Assembly: GCA_947177425.1 (NCBI GenBank)
Contig: CAMWUN010000010.1
Coordinates: 1-64,000 of the forward strand
Direction: 5' to 3'
DNA length: 64,000 nucleotides
Source: an uncultured bacterium
GTDB taxonomy: Bacteria; Bacillota; Clostridia; Lachnospirales; Lachnospiraceae
The notes under the pieces were generated by a model that saw only the letters and a program-made list of their open reading frames with translations, was not told where the DNA came from and made no database searches. Below, piece by piece: positions 43,930 through 54,681 of this stretch; positions within the stretch are counted from its first letter, which is position 1; every line of letters begins with the position of its first letter. The position numbers and the translations under genes are program-made.

Positions 43930-46900
43930 ATGGGATTACAGTTTTACTTCGGCGCATCAGGCGCTGGAAAGAGCAGACAGCTTCATGATGATATTACCAG
44001 GCAGGCGAAAAAGGAACCGGAGCGCAATTTTCTGTTTCTGGTGCCTGACCAGTTTACCATGCAGACCCAGGTGGATCTGGTGAATGCCAGTGACTGCGGC
44101 GGTATTATGAACATTGATGTGCTAAGCTTCGGCCGTCTTGCCCACCGGATTTTCGAGGAAACAGGGTACGGCGGCAGGCCGGTTCTGGACGATACGGGAA
44201 AGAGTCTTGTACTGCGCAAAGTGGCGGCTTCTCTAAAAGATGACATGCCTGTCATAGGTAAAAATCTAAATAAAATAGGGTATATCCATGAAGTCAAGTC
44301 TGCCATTTCTGAATTTATGCAATATGGTATCAGTGTCAGCCAGGTAGGGGAACTGGCCGAATTTGCCAAAGGCCGGGGGGCGCTGCACAGCAAGCTGAAG
44401 GATTTGGAAGTGATTTACAGGGGATTTACCGATTACATACAAAACCGTTTCATTACCACAGAAGAAACTCTCGACCTTTTGACAAAAGCCGTGGGAAAAT
44501 CGAAGATTATTAAAGGCAGCGTTGTCATTTTTGATGGATTTACAGGATTTACGCCTATCCAGTACCGGCTGATTCAGGAACTGCTTGTATTGACTAATAA
44601 GGTCATTGTATCCATAACCATTGACAGCCATGAAAACCCTTTCCAGATGAAGGGGGAGCAGGAATTGTTTTATTTAAGCAGAAAGACTGTAAACGACCTT
44701 TGCCGTCTTGCGGGGGAGGGCGTACCGGGACGGGGTAAGTCTGCCGGTAGGCAGGGACAGGAAGGCAGAATAAGCGGGACACAGGCGAAAGCGGAAAACA
44801 AAGCAGTGCAGCCAGGCGGGATAAAAGGGATACAGCCGGGCAGGCAGGTACAGGCAGGAGGGCAGAAACGGGGAGATGTGTACATAAAGAATGACCCGCT
44901 GCCCAGATTTAAGAACAATAAGGAAATGGCACATTTGGAGAAGCATCTGTTCCGTTATCCGGTAAGTCCCTATGAGGGCGAAGGGGGGCAGAACATTTAT
45001 CTGACACAGGCCCTGAATCCTGCGGAGGAAGTGCGTCAGGTCAGCATCCAGATTAAGAAGCTGGTGCTGGAGGAGGGCTATTGTTACCGGGATATTGCGG
45101 TTGTCACCGGGGATTTGGAAACCTACGGGGATTATTTCGAGAGGGAGGCCCTTGTGTATGACATTCCCGTATTTATAGACAGAACCAGAGGGCTGTTGCT
45201 GAACCCCTTTATTGAATACATACGCAGCGCGCTCAAAATCGTGCTGTATGATTTTTCCTATGAGACGGTTTTTCATTTTCTAAGATGCGGCGTTACAGAT
45301 TTTTCCCCGGAGGAGATTGACAGGCTGGAAAATTATGTGCTTGCCCTTGGGATTAAGGGAAAGAAAAAGTGGAGCCAGATATTTGTGCGCAGGGCGGATT
45401 TTGGGCCCTGTGCAGGGAAGGATGAAGAGGAAGCAGGGGGGGAGGAACAGAGACAGATCCTGTATCTGGAAGGGCTGAATGATACAAGGGCCCGGTTCAT
45501 GGAACAGATCTCTCCCCTGCTTGTGCGTAAGAAGACTGCCGGGGAGATGGTGCAGACGCTTTATGACTTTATCGTGGCCGGAAGGATTCAGGAAAAGCTG
45601 TCGGGATATGAACAGTATTTTAAGGAAAACCAGGCGCCGGAGAGAGCCAGGGAGTATGCCCAGATTTACAGGCTGGTGATGGAACTTCTGGAGCAGGTAA
45701 TTGGGCTTCTGGAAGAAGAGTCTGTAAGTCTTAAGGAATTTGCGGATATTCTGGACGCTGGATTTGCGGAAATTGAGGTGGGAACTATTCCAGGCAGTGT
45801 GGACAGGATTGTGGTGGGAGACATGGAAAGAAGCCGCTTAAAGCAGGTGAAGGTTTTGTTTTTCTTAGGGGTAAATGATGGCAATATCCCAAGAAGCGGC
45901 AGCCGGGGAGGCATCATTTCCGATATCGACAGGGAATTTTTACAGCAGTCGGAGTTTGAACTTGCGCCCACCCCCAGACAGCAGATGTATACCCAGCGGC
46001 TTTACCTTTATATGAATATGACCAAGCCTTCGCATCGGCTTTATCTGTCTTTTTCAAGGATAAACAGCCAGGGAAAGAGCATCCGCCCTTCCTATCTGGT
46101 GGATATGATTGAGAAGCTTTTTCCACAAATAAGGGTCAAATCCGCCAGCGATGAAGAACAGCCCTTTGACTTTATTGTAGGGAAAAGGGACGGACTGATT
46201 CTGCTTGCGCAGGAACTCCGGGACTACAGCGCCGGGCGGGAAGGGGGCTTAAGCCGGGAAGAACTGCGCAGCCTGTACAGGATTTATGAAAAGGATGAAA
46301 AATATACAGATTTTGCAGACAGGCTGAAAGAGGCTGCCTTTTCCAGATATGAACATAAGCCTCTGGCCCAGGCGGTGGCGAAAGCCTTGTATGGCAGTAT
46401 GCTGGAAAGCAGTGTGAGCCGTCTGGAAAAATATGCGGCCTGTGCCTATTCCCATTTCCTGCAGTACGGCCTGATGCTGAAAGAACGGGAAGAGTTCAGC
46501 TTTGAGCAGGCGGATTTGGGAAATATTTTCCACGGGGTTTTAGAGACTTTTGCCGCAAAACTCACAGAAAACGGTCTTACGTGGTTTGACTTTACGGAGG
46601 AAGAGGGGGACAGACTGTTAAAAGAAGCGCTGGAAGTCCATACTGTGTCCTATGGTGAGACGATTCTTTACAGCAGCGCCCGCTATGAGTATATGGTGGA
46701 ACGGATGTACCGGATCTTGAAAAGAACCATACGTACCCTGAAAGCCCAGTTAAGGGAAGGGGAGTTTGTCCCGGCCTCCTTTGAGATGTCCTTTTCACGG
46801 GTGGATAAACTGGAATCCGTGAATATTGCCTTGTCCGATGGGGAAAAGATGAAACTGCGGGGAAGGATAGACAGAATCGATACCTGTGAGGACGAAGGCA

Positions 46901-47526
46901 AAATTTATGTGAAGGTGATTGACTATAAGTCCGGCAGCAGGAAATTTGATTTAGCGGCCCTGTACTACGGATTACAACTCCAACTGGTAGTGTATATGAA
47001 TGTGGCCGCAGAGGTCACAAAAAGGAGCCATCCGGACAAGGAAGTGGTTCCGGCAGCCCTTTTATATTATCATGTGAGCGACCCGCTGGTGAAAAGCGAG
47101 GGAGAGATGACGCCGGAGGAACTGAATCATGAAATATTGAAAGAACTCCGCACTACCGGGATTGTCAGTGAGGATGAGAGGGCGGTCAGTCTCCTGGACA
47201 AAAATTTTTCCGGCAAGTCACTGGTCATTCCGGTGGAGCGGAAAAAAGACGGAAGCTTTTCCCTGCGCTCTGCAACTGTGGGGAAGGAAGATTATGAGAC
47301 GATTTCCCAATTCGTCAGCCATAAAATCAGACAGTTCGGCAGGGAAATCCTTTCCGGCAATATCGAAGTTAACCCCTGTAAGCAGGGGGGGAGGGATTCC
47401 TGCACCTACTGTGCCTACAAGGGAGTCTGCGACTTTGAGGAAAAGACGCCGGGGTACCATACCCGTGTGCTGGGGAATATCCCAGAGGATGAAGTATTTA
47501 AAAGAATGAGAGAAGAACTGCAATAA
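43930..47526 (+). CDS. addB: AddB subunit of the AddAB helicase-nuclease
   Basis: The 1198-aa protein works with AddA in recombinational repair of double-strand breaks. It has a Walker A-like YFGASGAGKS near the start (ATG 43930, ACAGGAG upstream). The C-terminal nuclease domain has VIDYKSGSRKFDLAALYYGLQLQL. Iron-sulfur cysteines are visible as CTYCAYKGVC near the end, with the fourth likely in KYAACAYSHF. A Gly/Gln/Lys-rich insert at about residues 261-317 interrupts the helicase-like region and makes the protein somewhat longer than the roughly 1150-1170 aa usual for the family. addA follows 73 bases downstream. Confidence 0.95.
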   Translation: MGLQFYFGASGAGKSRQLHDDITRQAKKEPERNFLFLVPDQFTMQTQVDLVNASDCGGIMNIDVLSFGRLAHRIFEETGYGGRPVLDDTGKSLVLRKVAASLKDDMPVIGKNLNKIGYIHEVKSAISEFMQYGISVSQVGELAEFAKGRGALHSKLKDLEVIYRGFTDYIQNRFITTEETLDLLTKAVGKSKIIKGSVVIFDGFTGFTPIQYRLIQELLVLTNKVIVSITIDSHENPFQMKGEQELFYLSRKTVNDLCRLAGEGVPGRGKSAGRQGQEGRISGTQAKAENKAVQPGGIKGIQPGRQVQAGGQKRGDVYIKNDPLPRFKNNKEMAHLEKHLFRYPVSPYEGEGGQNIYLTQALNPAEEVRQVSIQIKKLVLEEGYCYRDIAVVTGDLETYGDYFEREALVYDIPVFIDRTRGLLLNPFIEYIRSALKIVLYDFSYETVFHFLRCGVTDFSPEEIDRLENYVLALGIKGKKKWSQIFVRRADFGPCAGKDEEEAGGEEQRQILYLEGLNDTRARFMEQISPLLVRKKTAGEMVQTLYDFIVAGRIQEKLSGYEQYFKENQAPERAREYAQIYRLVMELLEQVIGLLEEESVSLKEFADILDAGFAEIEVGTIPGSVDRIVVGDMERSRLKQVKVLFFLGVNDGNIPRSGSRGGIISDIDREFLQQSEFELAPTPRQQMYTQRLYLYMNMTKPSHRLYLSFSRINSQGKSIRPSYLVDMIEKLFPQIRVKSASDEEQPFDFIVGKRDGLILLAQELRDYSAGREGGLSREELRSLYRIYEKDEKYTDFADRLKEAAFSRYEHKPLAQAVAKALYGSMLESSVSRLEKYAACAYSHFLQYGLMLKEREEFSFEQADLGNIFHGVLETFAAKLTENGLTWFDFTEEEGDRLLKEALEVHTVSYGETILYSSARYEYMVERMYRILKRTIRTLKAQLREGEFVPASFEMSFSRVDKLESVNIALSDGEKMKLRGRIDRIDTCEDEGKIYVKVIDYKSGSRKFDLAALYYGLQLQLVVYMNVAAEVTKRSHPDKEVVPAALLYYHVSDPLVKSEGEMTPEELNHEILKELRTTGIVSEDERAVSLLDKNFSGKSLVIPVERKKDGSFSLRSATVGKEDYETISQFVSHKIRQFGREILSGNIEVNPCKQGGRDSCTYCAYKGVCDFEEKTPGYHTRVLGNIPEDEVFKRMREELQ

Positions 47527-47599
47527 TGCAGTCAGTAACGTCATTCCACGGCCGAATGACATTGGGCCGGACTATGAAAAAATGATGCAGGAGGAAGAA

Positions 47600-50500
47600 A
47601 TGGCAATAGCATTTACACCGGAACAGCAGAAAGTGATAGAATTGCGGGATCGGAATATTCTGGTGTCGGCGGCGGCAGGGTCGGGAAAGACGGCGGTGTT
47701 GGTGGAGCGTATTATCCGCATGATCACGGACGAATCCCATCCTATGGACATTGACCGTCTTCTGGTGGTGACGTTTACCAATGCGGCGGCGGCGGAGATG
47801 CGGGAGAGAATCAGTCAGGCAATCGGCCGGAAGCTGGAAGAAAATCCCGAAAATATCCATCTCCAAAGGCAGGTTTCCCTGCTTCACAATGCCCAGATTA
47901 CCACCATAGACAGTTTCTGCCTGTTTATTATACGGAATAATTTCAACGATATAGGGCTTGACCCTGGCTTCCGGGTGGCCGACGAGGGGGAACTGAAACT
48001 TCTTGGGCAGGATGTGATGCGGGAACTTTTAGAGGAACAGTATCAGGAGAAAAATGCTGTTTTTACAGACTGTGTGGAATATTTTACAGGAGGAAGCAAC
48101 GATAAACTTCTGGAAGAATATATCAGCCGGCTGTATGAGTTCTCCATGAGTTATCCCTGGCCGGAAGACTGGATTAGTCAATGCATGCAGGACTATCGGC
48201 TGTCAGATGTGTCAGAACTGGAAAATACTCCCTGGTGCAGATACCTCACTGATTATATAAAGACAGTCATTGAAGAGTGCATGGAAGAAATCGACAGGGC
48301 TGTCAGAATCGTCCAGAGGCCGGACGGTCCCTATATGTATGGGGAAACTCTCGAACGGGAGAAGGAAATGCTGGAACGGCTCCTGGGCGTCCATGACCTT
48401 GCAGGCTGGTATGAAGCCTTTGAAACTATTTCCTTTGGACGGCTTCCCTCCAAAAAGGATGATACAGTCAGTCCCATGTGCAGGGAAAAGGTACAGAAGA
48501 TACGTAAGGACATCAAAAAGCAGTTGGATGATATCCGAAATTCCTTCCTCCTGTTGTCCCCCGCACAGGTGGCGGAGCGGATGGAAAAGGCCGCCCCCAA
48601 TGTGGAGGAACTGCTTCAGCTTGTGCTTTTATATAAGGAAAAACTCGATGGGAAGAAGCGTCTGGAAAACGTCATTGATTTCCATGACATGGAGCACTTT
48701 GCCCTAAACATCCTTTTAAAAAAAATGGAGGACGGGACTGTCATCCCATCCCCTGCGGCGCTGGAATACAGGCAGTTTTTTGGGGAAATCCTGATTGACG
48801 AGTATCAGGACAGCAATCTGGTGCAGGAACTGCTTCTGAAAAGCATTTCCGGGGAAGAGGAAGGAAACTACAACCGTTTTATGGTGGGAGATGTTAAACA
48901 AAGTATTTACAAATTCCGTCTGGCAAGGCCGGAACTTTTTATGGAGAAATACAACAGCTACTTAAAAGAGGATTCTGCCTGCCAGCGGATAGATTTACAT
49001 AAGAATTTCAGAAGCCGCCCCCAGGTCCTTGCCAGTGTCAATGAACTTTTCCGGCGCATTATGGGAAGGAAAGTGGGGGGCGTGGAGTACGACCGGGAAG
49101 CGGCTCTTTACCCGGGCGCTTTGTATCCTGACGCATCTGTCCCGGATATTTCAAAGGCCGGTACTGATAGTTTTGGCACAGAGCCTTTGGGGGCAGCGGA
49201 GGATTTTGCCCCTGGGTTTTTTGATGCTGATACCGGTACTTCCGGCTCTGGCGGCTTTTCATCTGCTTATGACACGGAATACATTATTATAGGGAAGGAT
49301 GAAGACTCGCCTCTTACAGCAAGGGAGCAGGAGGCAGCGGTGATTGCCGGGAAGATACAGGATTTATACCGGACTTTTAAGGTGACGGATAAGGACAGCG
49401 GACAGATGCGTCCTGTGAGATACAGCGATATGGTGATTCTTCTGCGCACCACGTCGGGGTGGGCGGAGGAATTTAAAGGCATTCTGGAAAAAGAAGGGAT
49501 TCCGGCCTACGTGTCCTCGCGGACGGGTTATTTCCAGACCGTGGAAATAAAGGCGCTGATGCAGTATTTGAATATTATTGATAATCCCCTCCAGGATATC
49601 CCTCTTTACGGAGCGCTGAAATCTTTCTTTGGAGGATTTTCCGAACAGGAAATTGCATACATCCGGGCGGAAAATAAAAGGATTCCCCTCTATGACCGTC
49701 TGGTTTCACATGATGGGGCGCTTAGGGAGCGGATACAGCAGTTTTTAGAACAGCTTTTTTATTACAGGCAGAAGACCGCTTATACCCCTATCCACAAGCT
49801 GATTCAGGAAATCCTGTGGGATACGGGGTACCTGGACTACGTGACGGCATGTCCGGGAGGAAGCCAGAGAAGGGCCAATGTGGAAATGCTCCTTACCCGG
49901 GCGGCGGCCTTTGAGAGTACCAGCTATTACGGCCTTTTCCACTTCCTTAGGTATATGGAGCAGTTGGAGAAATACGAAGTGGATTACGGGGAGGCCGATG
50001 TGCTGGATGAAAATGCCGATGTGGTGCGGATTATGAGTATTCACAAGAGCAAAGGTCTTGAGTTTCCGGTCTGCTTTGTGGCGGGCCTTTCCAAGAAATT
50101 TAATATGCAGGACACAGGAGGCAGGCTGATTGCCGATGTGGATATGGGCATTGGTGTGGATTATATTGACAGCAGTCTCCGGGTGCAGAGCCATACCCTG
50201 AAAAAAAATGCGGTGGCCCTTAAGATGAGGATTGACGCTTTGGGGGAGGAACTGCGGGTGCTTTATGTGGCCATGACCCGTGCAAAAGAAAAGCTGATTC
50301 TTACAGCCATGACTCCGGATATTGAGAAATTCTGTGAAGCCATGGAGGGGAAAAAGGAATTTGAAAAGCAGGAGGAGAAGAGGAAAGGGAAAGTGCCTTT
50401 TTCTGTGCTGGCAGGGGCAGGATGTTATCTGGACTTTATATTTCCCTGCCTGGAAGAGCCGGTTCTGATCGATCCAAAAGAGCTGATGCACAGGGACATC

Positions 50501-51379
50501 AGGGAGGCTGCATACCAGATAGACCGGAAGCAGAAACTGTTTTTGGAAGCAGCGGATGAAGGGACAGTGACCGGGCGGGATAATGAAATACTGACACAAC
50601 TGTCAGAACGCTTCGGGCGGGTCTATCCTTATCAGTATCTGTCGAATCTTTTTGTAAAGACTACCGTGTCGGAATTGAAGAAGAAGGCAATCCATGATTT
50701 ATCGGAACAGTCAATGGAAGAGATGGAAATGACCGGCAGCGGCGGATCGGGAAAACGTCTGGCCCAGGCATTTACCAGGCAGTTGTTTGAAGAGCAGGAG
50801 GTGGTTCCCTATATTCCCTCCTTCATAGACAATACCGCAGGCATGTCAGGAACCGACCGGGGAAGCGCTTACCACAAAGTTATGGAACTTCTTAACTTTG
50901 GAAAACTGGCGGGTTTACAGGGGCAGGATCTTGAGCAGCAGCTAAAGAGAGAACTTGACGCCTTTGAAGGGCAGGGACTGATAAGCAGTCAGTGGCGCAG
51001 CAGCATTTCCCTTTCCAAAGTCGGGACGTTTCTGGGAAGCAGTCTTGCCCGCCGTATGGCAGACGCTGAAAGAACAGGAAAGCTGTATCGGGAACAGCCT
51101 TTTGTCCTAGGGCTTAAAGCGGACCGCCTGGGCGGAGGATTCCCTTCTGACGAGCAGGTTCTGATACAGGGGATCATAGACGTTTTCTTCGAGGAGGACG
51201 GAAAAATTGTGGTGGCAGACTACAAAACCGATGCAGTGAAGAGGGCGGAGGAACTGGTGAAAAGATACCAGGTTCAGCTTGACTATTATGCCGAAGCACT
51301 TTACAGGCTGACAGGCAGAGAAGTGGCGCAAAAAATTATATATTCTTTTGCACTTGGTAACGAAATTGTGTTATACTGA
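47600..51379 (+). CDS. addA: AddA subunit of the AddAB helicase-nuclease
   Basis: The 1259-aa protein is the UvrD-like helicase and nuclease subunit. Visible are the Q motif FTPEQQKVI, Walker A AAAGSGKTAVLV, FTNAAAAEMRERI, EILIDEYQDSN, GDVKQSIYKFR, IMSIHKSKGLEFPV, LYVAMTRAKEKL, and the C-terminal nuclease segment VVADYKTDAVKRAEELVKRYQVQLDYYAEAL. The ATG at 47600 has GGAGGAAG upstream. A low-complexity segment rich in Gly, Ser, Asp and Ala (about residues 503-555) lies after REAALYPGA, where relatives have a short loop. It is in an operon with addB. Confidence 0.97.
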   Translation: MAIAFTPEQQKVIELRDRNILVSAAAGSGKTAVLVERIIRMITDESHPMDIDRLLVVTFTNAAAAEMRERISQAIGRKLEENPENIHLQRQVSLLHNAQITTIDSFCLFIIRNNFNDIGLDPGFRVADEGELKLLGQDVMRELLEEQYQEKNAVFTDCVEYFTGGSNDKLLEEYISRLYEFSMSYPWPEDWISQCMQDYRLSDVSELENTPWCRYLTDYIKTVIEECMEEIDRAVRIVQRPDGPYMYGETLEREKEMLERLLGVHDLAGWYEAFETISFGRLPSKKDDTVSPMCREKVQKIRKDIKKQLDDIRNSFLLLSPAQVAERMEKAAPNVEELLQLVLLYKEKLDGKKRLENVIDFHDMEHFALNILLKKMEDGTVIPSPAALEYRQFFGEILIDEYQDSNLVQELLLKSISGEEEGNYNRFMVGDVKQSIYKFRLARPELFMEKYNSYLKEDSACQRIDLHKNFRSRPQVLASVNELFRRIMGRKVGGVEYDREAALYPGALYPDASVPDISKAGTDSFGTEPLGAAEDFAPGFFDADTGTSGSGGFSSAYDTEYIIIGKDEDSPLTAREQEAAVIAGKIQDLYRTFKVTDKDSGQMRPVRYSDMVILLRTTSGWAEEFKGILEKEGIPAYVSSRTGYFQTVEIKALMQYLNIIDNPLQDIPLYGALKSFFGGFSEQEIAYIRAENKRIPLYDRLVSHDGALRERIQQFLEQLFYYRQKTAYTPIHKLIQEILWDTGYLDYVTACPGGSQRRANVEMLLTRAAAFESTSYYGLFHFLRYMEQLEKYEVDYGEADVLDENADVVRIMSIHKSKGLEFPVCFVAGLSKKFNMQDTGGRLIADVDMGIGVDYIDSSLRVQSHTLKKNAVALKMRIDALGEELRVLYVAMTRAKEKLILTAMTPDIEKFCEAMEGKKEFEKQEEKRKGKVPFSVLAGAGCYLDFIFPCLEEPVLIDPKELMHRDIREAAYQIDRKQKLFLEAADEGTVTGRDNEILTQLSERFGRVYPYQYLSNLFVKTTVSELKKKAIHDLSEQSMEEMEMTGSGGSGKRLAQAFTRQLFEEQEVVPYIPSFIDNTAGMSGTDRGSAYHKVMELLNFGKLAGLQGQDLEQQLKRELDAFEGQGLISSQWRSSISLSKVGTFLGSSLARRMADAERTGKLYREQPFVLGLKADRLGGGFPSDEQVLIQGIIDVFFEEDGKIVVADYKTDAVKRAEELVKRYQVQLDYYAEALYRLTGREVAQKIIYSFALGNEIVLY

Positions 51380-51486
51380 AAACTGATGAGAGCGCAATAG
51401 TAAAAATGTACTGGTCATGGAGTGAACAGTAGTGTAAAAGTGCTCTTTTAAGACAATTCTATAAAACAAATGAGGAGGAAGTTGTC

Positions 51487-52041
51487 ATGAAACTCAAATT
51501 TGGTATCAAAGAGGTTGTAGCTATCGGTATTGGTACGGCGCTGTTCGTAGCCCTTACACAGATTCAGATTCCCACACCCATTCCCAATACCTATTTACAG
51601 CCCCGTATGGCAGTCATGGCCTTTTTGGCGGCAGTGTTCGGGCCGGTAGTAGGGGGAATCGTAGGACTGCTGGGCCATGCGCTGGGTGATGCGCTCTTTT
51701 ATGGGAGCGTATGGTGGAGCTGGGTATTCCCTGACGGCGTGGTGGGCCTTATCATCGGGCTTTTCGCCGCAAAGTATGCCATCAGGGAAGGCGGATTTGG
51801 ATCCACCAAAAGCATTGTATTCTTTAATGTGATTCAGGTTGTGTCCAACGCAGTGGCATGGATCGTGGTAGCGCCCCTTCTGGATATCATTATCTATGCA
51901 GAGCCGGTCAGTAAGGTATTTGCACAGGGCGCCTTTGCCTTTGTGGGAAATATTATTATCATCGGCATATTGGGAACCCTTTTGTGTGTGGGCTATTCAT
52001 CCATCGGAGCCAAGTCTTCCAGTCTTACCAAAGAGGATTAA
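51487..52041 (+). CDS. ECF transporter S component, UPF0397-like
   Basis: The 184-aa membrane protein has about five or six helices and the family landmarks VVAIGIGTALFVALTQ, YLQPRMAVMAFLAAVFGPVVGG and WSWVFPDGVVGLI. This S-component family is often annotated as UPF0397 or as a vitamin/riboflavin-like substrate binder; the real substrate is unclear. AGGAGGAAG precedes the ATG. It heads an operon with a double ATPase and EcfT, three bases apart and overlapping, so it has a dedicated energy module. Confidence 0.85.
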   Translation: MKLKFGIKEVVAIGIGTALFVALTQIQIPTPIPNTYLQPRMAVMAFLAAVFGPVVGGIVGLLGHALGDALFYGSVWWSWVFPDGVVGLIIGLFAAKYAIREGGFGSTKSIVFFNVIQVVSNAVAWIVVAPLLDIIIYAEPVSKVFAQGAFAFVGNIIIIGILGTLLCVGYSSIGAKSSSLTKED

Positions 52042-52044
52042 TAC

Positions 52045-53772
52045 ATGGAGCCTATTATCGAGTTTAAAGATTTTTCGTTTAAATATCGGGCACAGGCGGA
52101 ACCTACTCTCCGGGACATCAACCTTTCGGTTATGCCCGGAGAGAAAGTATTGATTGTAGGGCCTTCCGGCTCGGGAAAGTCAACCCTTGCCCACTGCATT
52201 AACGGCCTTGTCCCATTTTCTTATACAGGGGATATTACGGGAAGCCTTAAGATCGGAGGGAAAAATCCTGCGGATTTAGGGCTGTTCGGTATGTCCAAAA
52301 TTGTGGGAACTGTCCTGCAGGATACGGACGGGCAGTTTATCGGCCTGACGGTGGCTGAGGATATTGCTTTTGCCCTTGAAAATGATATGGTGCCTCAGGA
52401 GGAAATGTTTAAGAAGGTTGACGAAGTGGCGGAAATGGTGGATGTGAAACAACTCCTTGGCCACGCGCCGGGGGAGATGTCCGGGGGACAGAAGCAGAGA
52501 GTATCCATGGCAGGCGTCATGGTGGACGATGTGGATATCCTGCTTTTTGACGAACCGCTGGCAAACCTGGATCCGGCCACCGGAAAGCGGGCCATCGCCA
52601 TGATTGACCAGATACAGAAGAACAAAAAAACTACCATTTTAATTATTGAGCACCGTCTTGAGGACGCCCTTTACCGGGATGTGGACAGGATTGTGGTGGT
52701 GGGGGAAGGACGGATTGTGTCGGACACCACGCCGGACGAACTGCTGGCAGGAGATATCCTTGAGAAACAGGGAATCCGGGAACCTCTTTATATTACTGCC
52801 ATTAAACATGCAGGCTGTGTCATTTCTCCTTCGGATCATCCCCAGCATATTGAAACCATGAATCTGGAAAGTTATAAACAGCCGCTTAAGGACTGGTTTG
52901 CCAGTGCAGAGGGGAAAAAGCCCGGAAAAGAAACGGCCTCTGTCCTTAAGGTGGAGGATTTGTATTTTTCTTATGTGGAAGGCAGCCCTATTTTACAGCA
53001 TATCCATTTCGACATTAAGAAAGGGGAGATGGTCAGCATTGTAGGTAAAAACGGTGCAGGCAAGTCCACCCTCTCCAATCTGATATGCGGCTTTTATAAG
53101 CCCACGAAAGGGAAGATTCTCTTAAATGGGGAGGATATAGCCCCTCTTTCTATCAAAGAACGGGGAGAAAAAATCGGGCTGGTGATGCAAAGCCCTAACC
53201 AGATGATTTCCAAGCCCATGATTTTTGACGAGGTGGCTTTAGGGCTTGCGGTAAGAGGTGTGCCGGAAGAGGAAATTAAGGAGAGAGTCTACCGCACCCT
53301 TAAAATCTGCGGCCTGTATCCATTCAGGAACTGGCCTGTTTCCGCCTTAAGCTTCGGGCAGAAAAAGAGGGTGTCCATCGCCTCTATTCTTGTGATGAAC
53401 CCGGAAGTGCTTATCCTCGATGAACCTACGGCCGGACAGGATTACAGACACTATACGGAAATCATGGAATTTCTAAAGGAAATCAATGAAACCTATGGAA
53501 TTACTATTATCATGATTACCCATGATATGCACCTTATGCTGGAATACACGGACCGGGCTATTGTTATTGCAGACGGACACTTGATTGCGGACGATACGCC
53601 GGCAAAAGTATTGACCAATGAAGTCATTGCAGATAAGGCATATCTGAAAAAAACATCCTTGTATGACCTGGCGGTTAACTGCCAGATAGATAACCCTTCT
53701 GAGTTTGCGGAACGGTTTATTACATATGAGCGGGAACACAGAATATTAAAGGAGAACCGGGCAGATGGCTAA
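52045..53772 (+). CDS. ECF transporter double ATP-binding protein
   Basis: The 575-aa protein is a fusion of two ABC domains. The first has GPSGSGKST, MSGGQKQRVSMAG and LLFDEPLANLD. The second has GKNGAGKST, LSFGQKKRVSIAS and LILDEPTAGQD. Both catalytic sites look intact, so it corresponds to EcfA plus EcfA' in one chain. It begins three bases after the S-component gene and overlaps EcfT by eight bases. Confidence 0.95.
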   Translation: MEPIIEFKDFSFKYRAQAEPTLRDINLSVMPGEKVLIVGPSGSGKSTLAHCINGLVPFSYTGDITGSLKIGGKNPADLGLFGMSKIVGTVLQDTDGQFIGLTVAEDIAFALENDMVPQEEMFKKVDEVAEMVDVKQLLGHAPGEMSGGQKQRVSMAGVMVDDVDILLFDEPLANLDPATGKRAIAMIDQIQKNKKTTILIIEHRLEDALYRDVDRIVVVGEGRIVSDTTPDELLAGDILEKQGIREPLYITAIKHAGCVISPSDHPQHIETMNLESYKQPLKDWFASAEGKKPGKETASVLKVEDLYFSYVEGSPILQHIHFDIKKGEMVSIVGKNGAGKSTLSNLICGFYKPTKGKILLNGEDIAPLSIKERGEKIGLVMQSPNQMISKPMIFDEVALGLAVRGVPEEEIKERVYRTLKICGLYPFRNWPVSALSFGQKKRVSIASILVMNPEVLILDEPTAGQDYRHYTEIMEFLKEINETYGITIIMITHDMHLMLEYTDRAIVIADGHLIADDTPAKVLTNEVIADKAYLKKTSLYDLAVNCQIDNPSEFAERFITYEREHRILKENRADG

Positions 53773-54592
53773 GATATTATCCTATGAAGAAAAAGATACC
53801 TGGATCCACCGGTTAAGCGGCGTGACCAAGCTGGTATTTTTCCTGCTTTGGTGTCTTACAAGCATGCTGACCTATGATACCAGAGTGCTGGCTGTAATGG
53901 TGGCATTCAGCCTTGTGATATTCAAAATTTCAAAAACCCGGTGGAAACAGGTGGGGGCAGTTTTTAAGATGATTATGCTGTTCCTGGTTCTGAATGTGAC
54001 TGCCATTTTCTTATTCTCACCAGATCAGGGAACCCATATCTATGGGACAAGGACGGTGCTGTTCCATATTGCAGGCCCCTATGACGTGACGAAAGAACAG
54101 CTTTTCTACGAACTGAATGTGATTATCAAGTATTTTACCGTCATTCCCGCTGTGTTTATGTTTCTGGTGACAACCAATCCCAGTGAGTTTGCCGCTTCCA
54201 TGAATAAAGTGGGCATCAGCTACAACGTGGGATATGCTTTCTCCATCGCCCTACGTTACATTCCCGACGTACAGGGAGAGTTCACCAAAATCAAACACGC
54301 GCAGGAAGCAAGGGGCATAGAGATGTCCGGCAAGGCATCCTTTATCAGCAGGATTAAGAATACATCCTCCATCATATTCCCGCTGATTTTTTCCAGCATG
54401 GACAGAATTGACACCGTCAGCAATGCCATGGAACTGCGGGGATACGGTAAACATAAAAAGAGAACCTGGTACATGGAGCGGAAATTACAGCGCAACGACT
54501 ACCTTGTTATTGCGTTTACGGTGGTGTTCATGGTCATTGCCCTGGCTGTTACCTATTCCAACGGGAGCAGATTTTATAATCCTTTTGTATAA
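53765..54592 (+). CDS. ECF transporter transmembrane protein (EcfT)
   Basis: The 275-aa protein has several membrane helices and the two coupling motifs of EcfT with Ala-Arg-Gly: KHAQEARGIEMSG and NAMELRGYGKHKK. Its start overlaps the ATPase gene by eight bases. It links the S component to the double ATPase. It may also serve ThiT encoded downstream, since ThiT has no private energy module visible here. Confidence 0.95.
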   Translation: MAKILSYEEKDTWIHRLSGVTKLVFFLLWCLTSMLTYDTRVLAVMVAFSLVIFKISKTRWKQVGAVFKMIMLFLVLNVTAIFLFSPDQGTHIYGTRTVLFHIAGPYDVTKEQLFYELNVIIKYFTVIPAVFMFLVTTNPSEFAASMNKVGISYNVGYAFSIALRYIPDVQGEFTKIKHAQEARGIEMSGKASFISRIKNTSSIIFPLIFSSMDRIDTVSNAMELRGYGKHKKRTWYMERKLQRNDYLVIAFTVVFMVIALAVTYSNGSRFYNPFV

Positions 54593-54681
54593 AAATGCCG
54601 TAGATATTTGGGTAAATATTTTTAATACATACTTGACATTTACGTCAAATAAGTATATTTTTAATAACAATAACAGAATAA

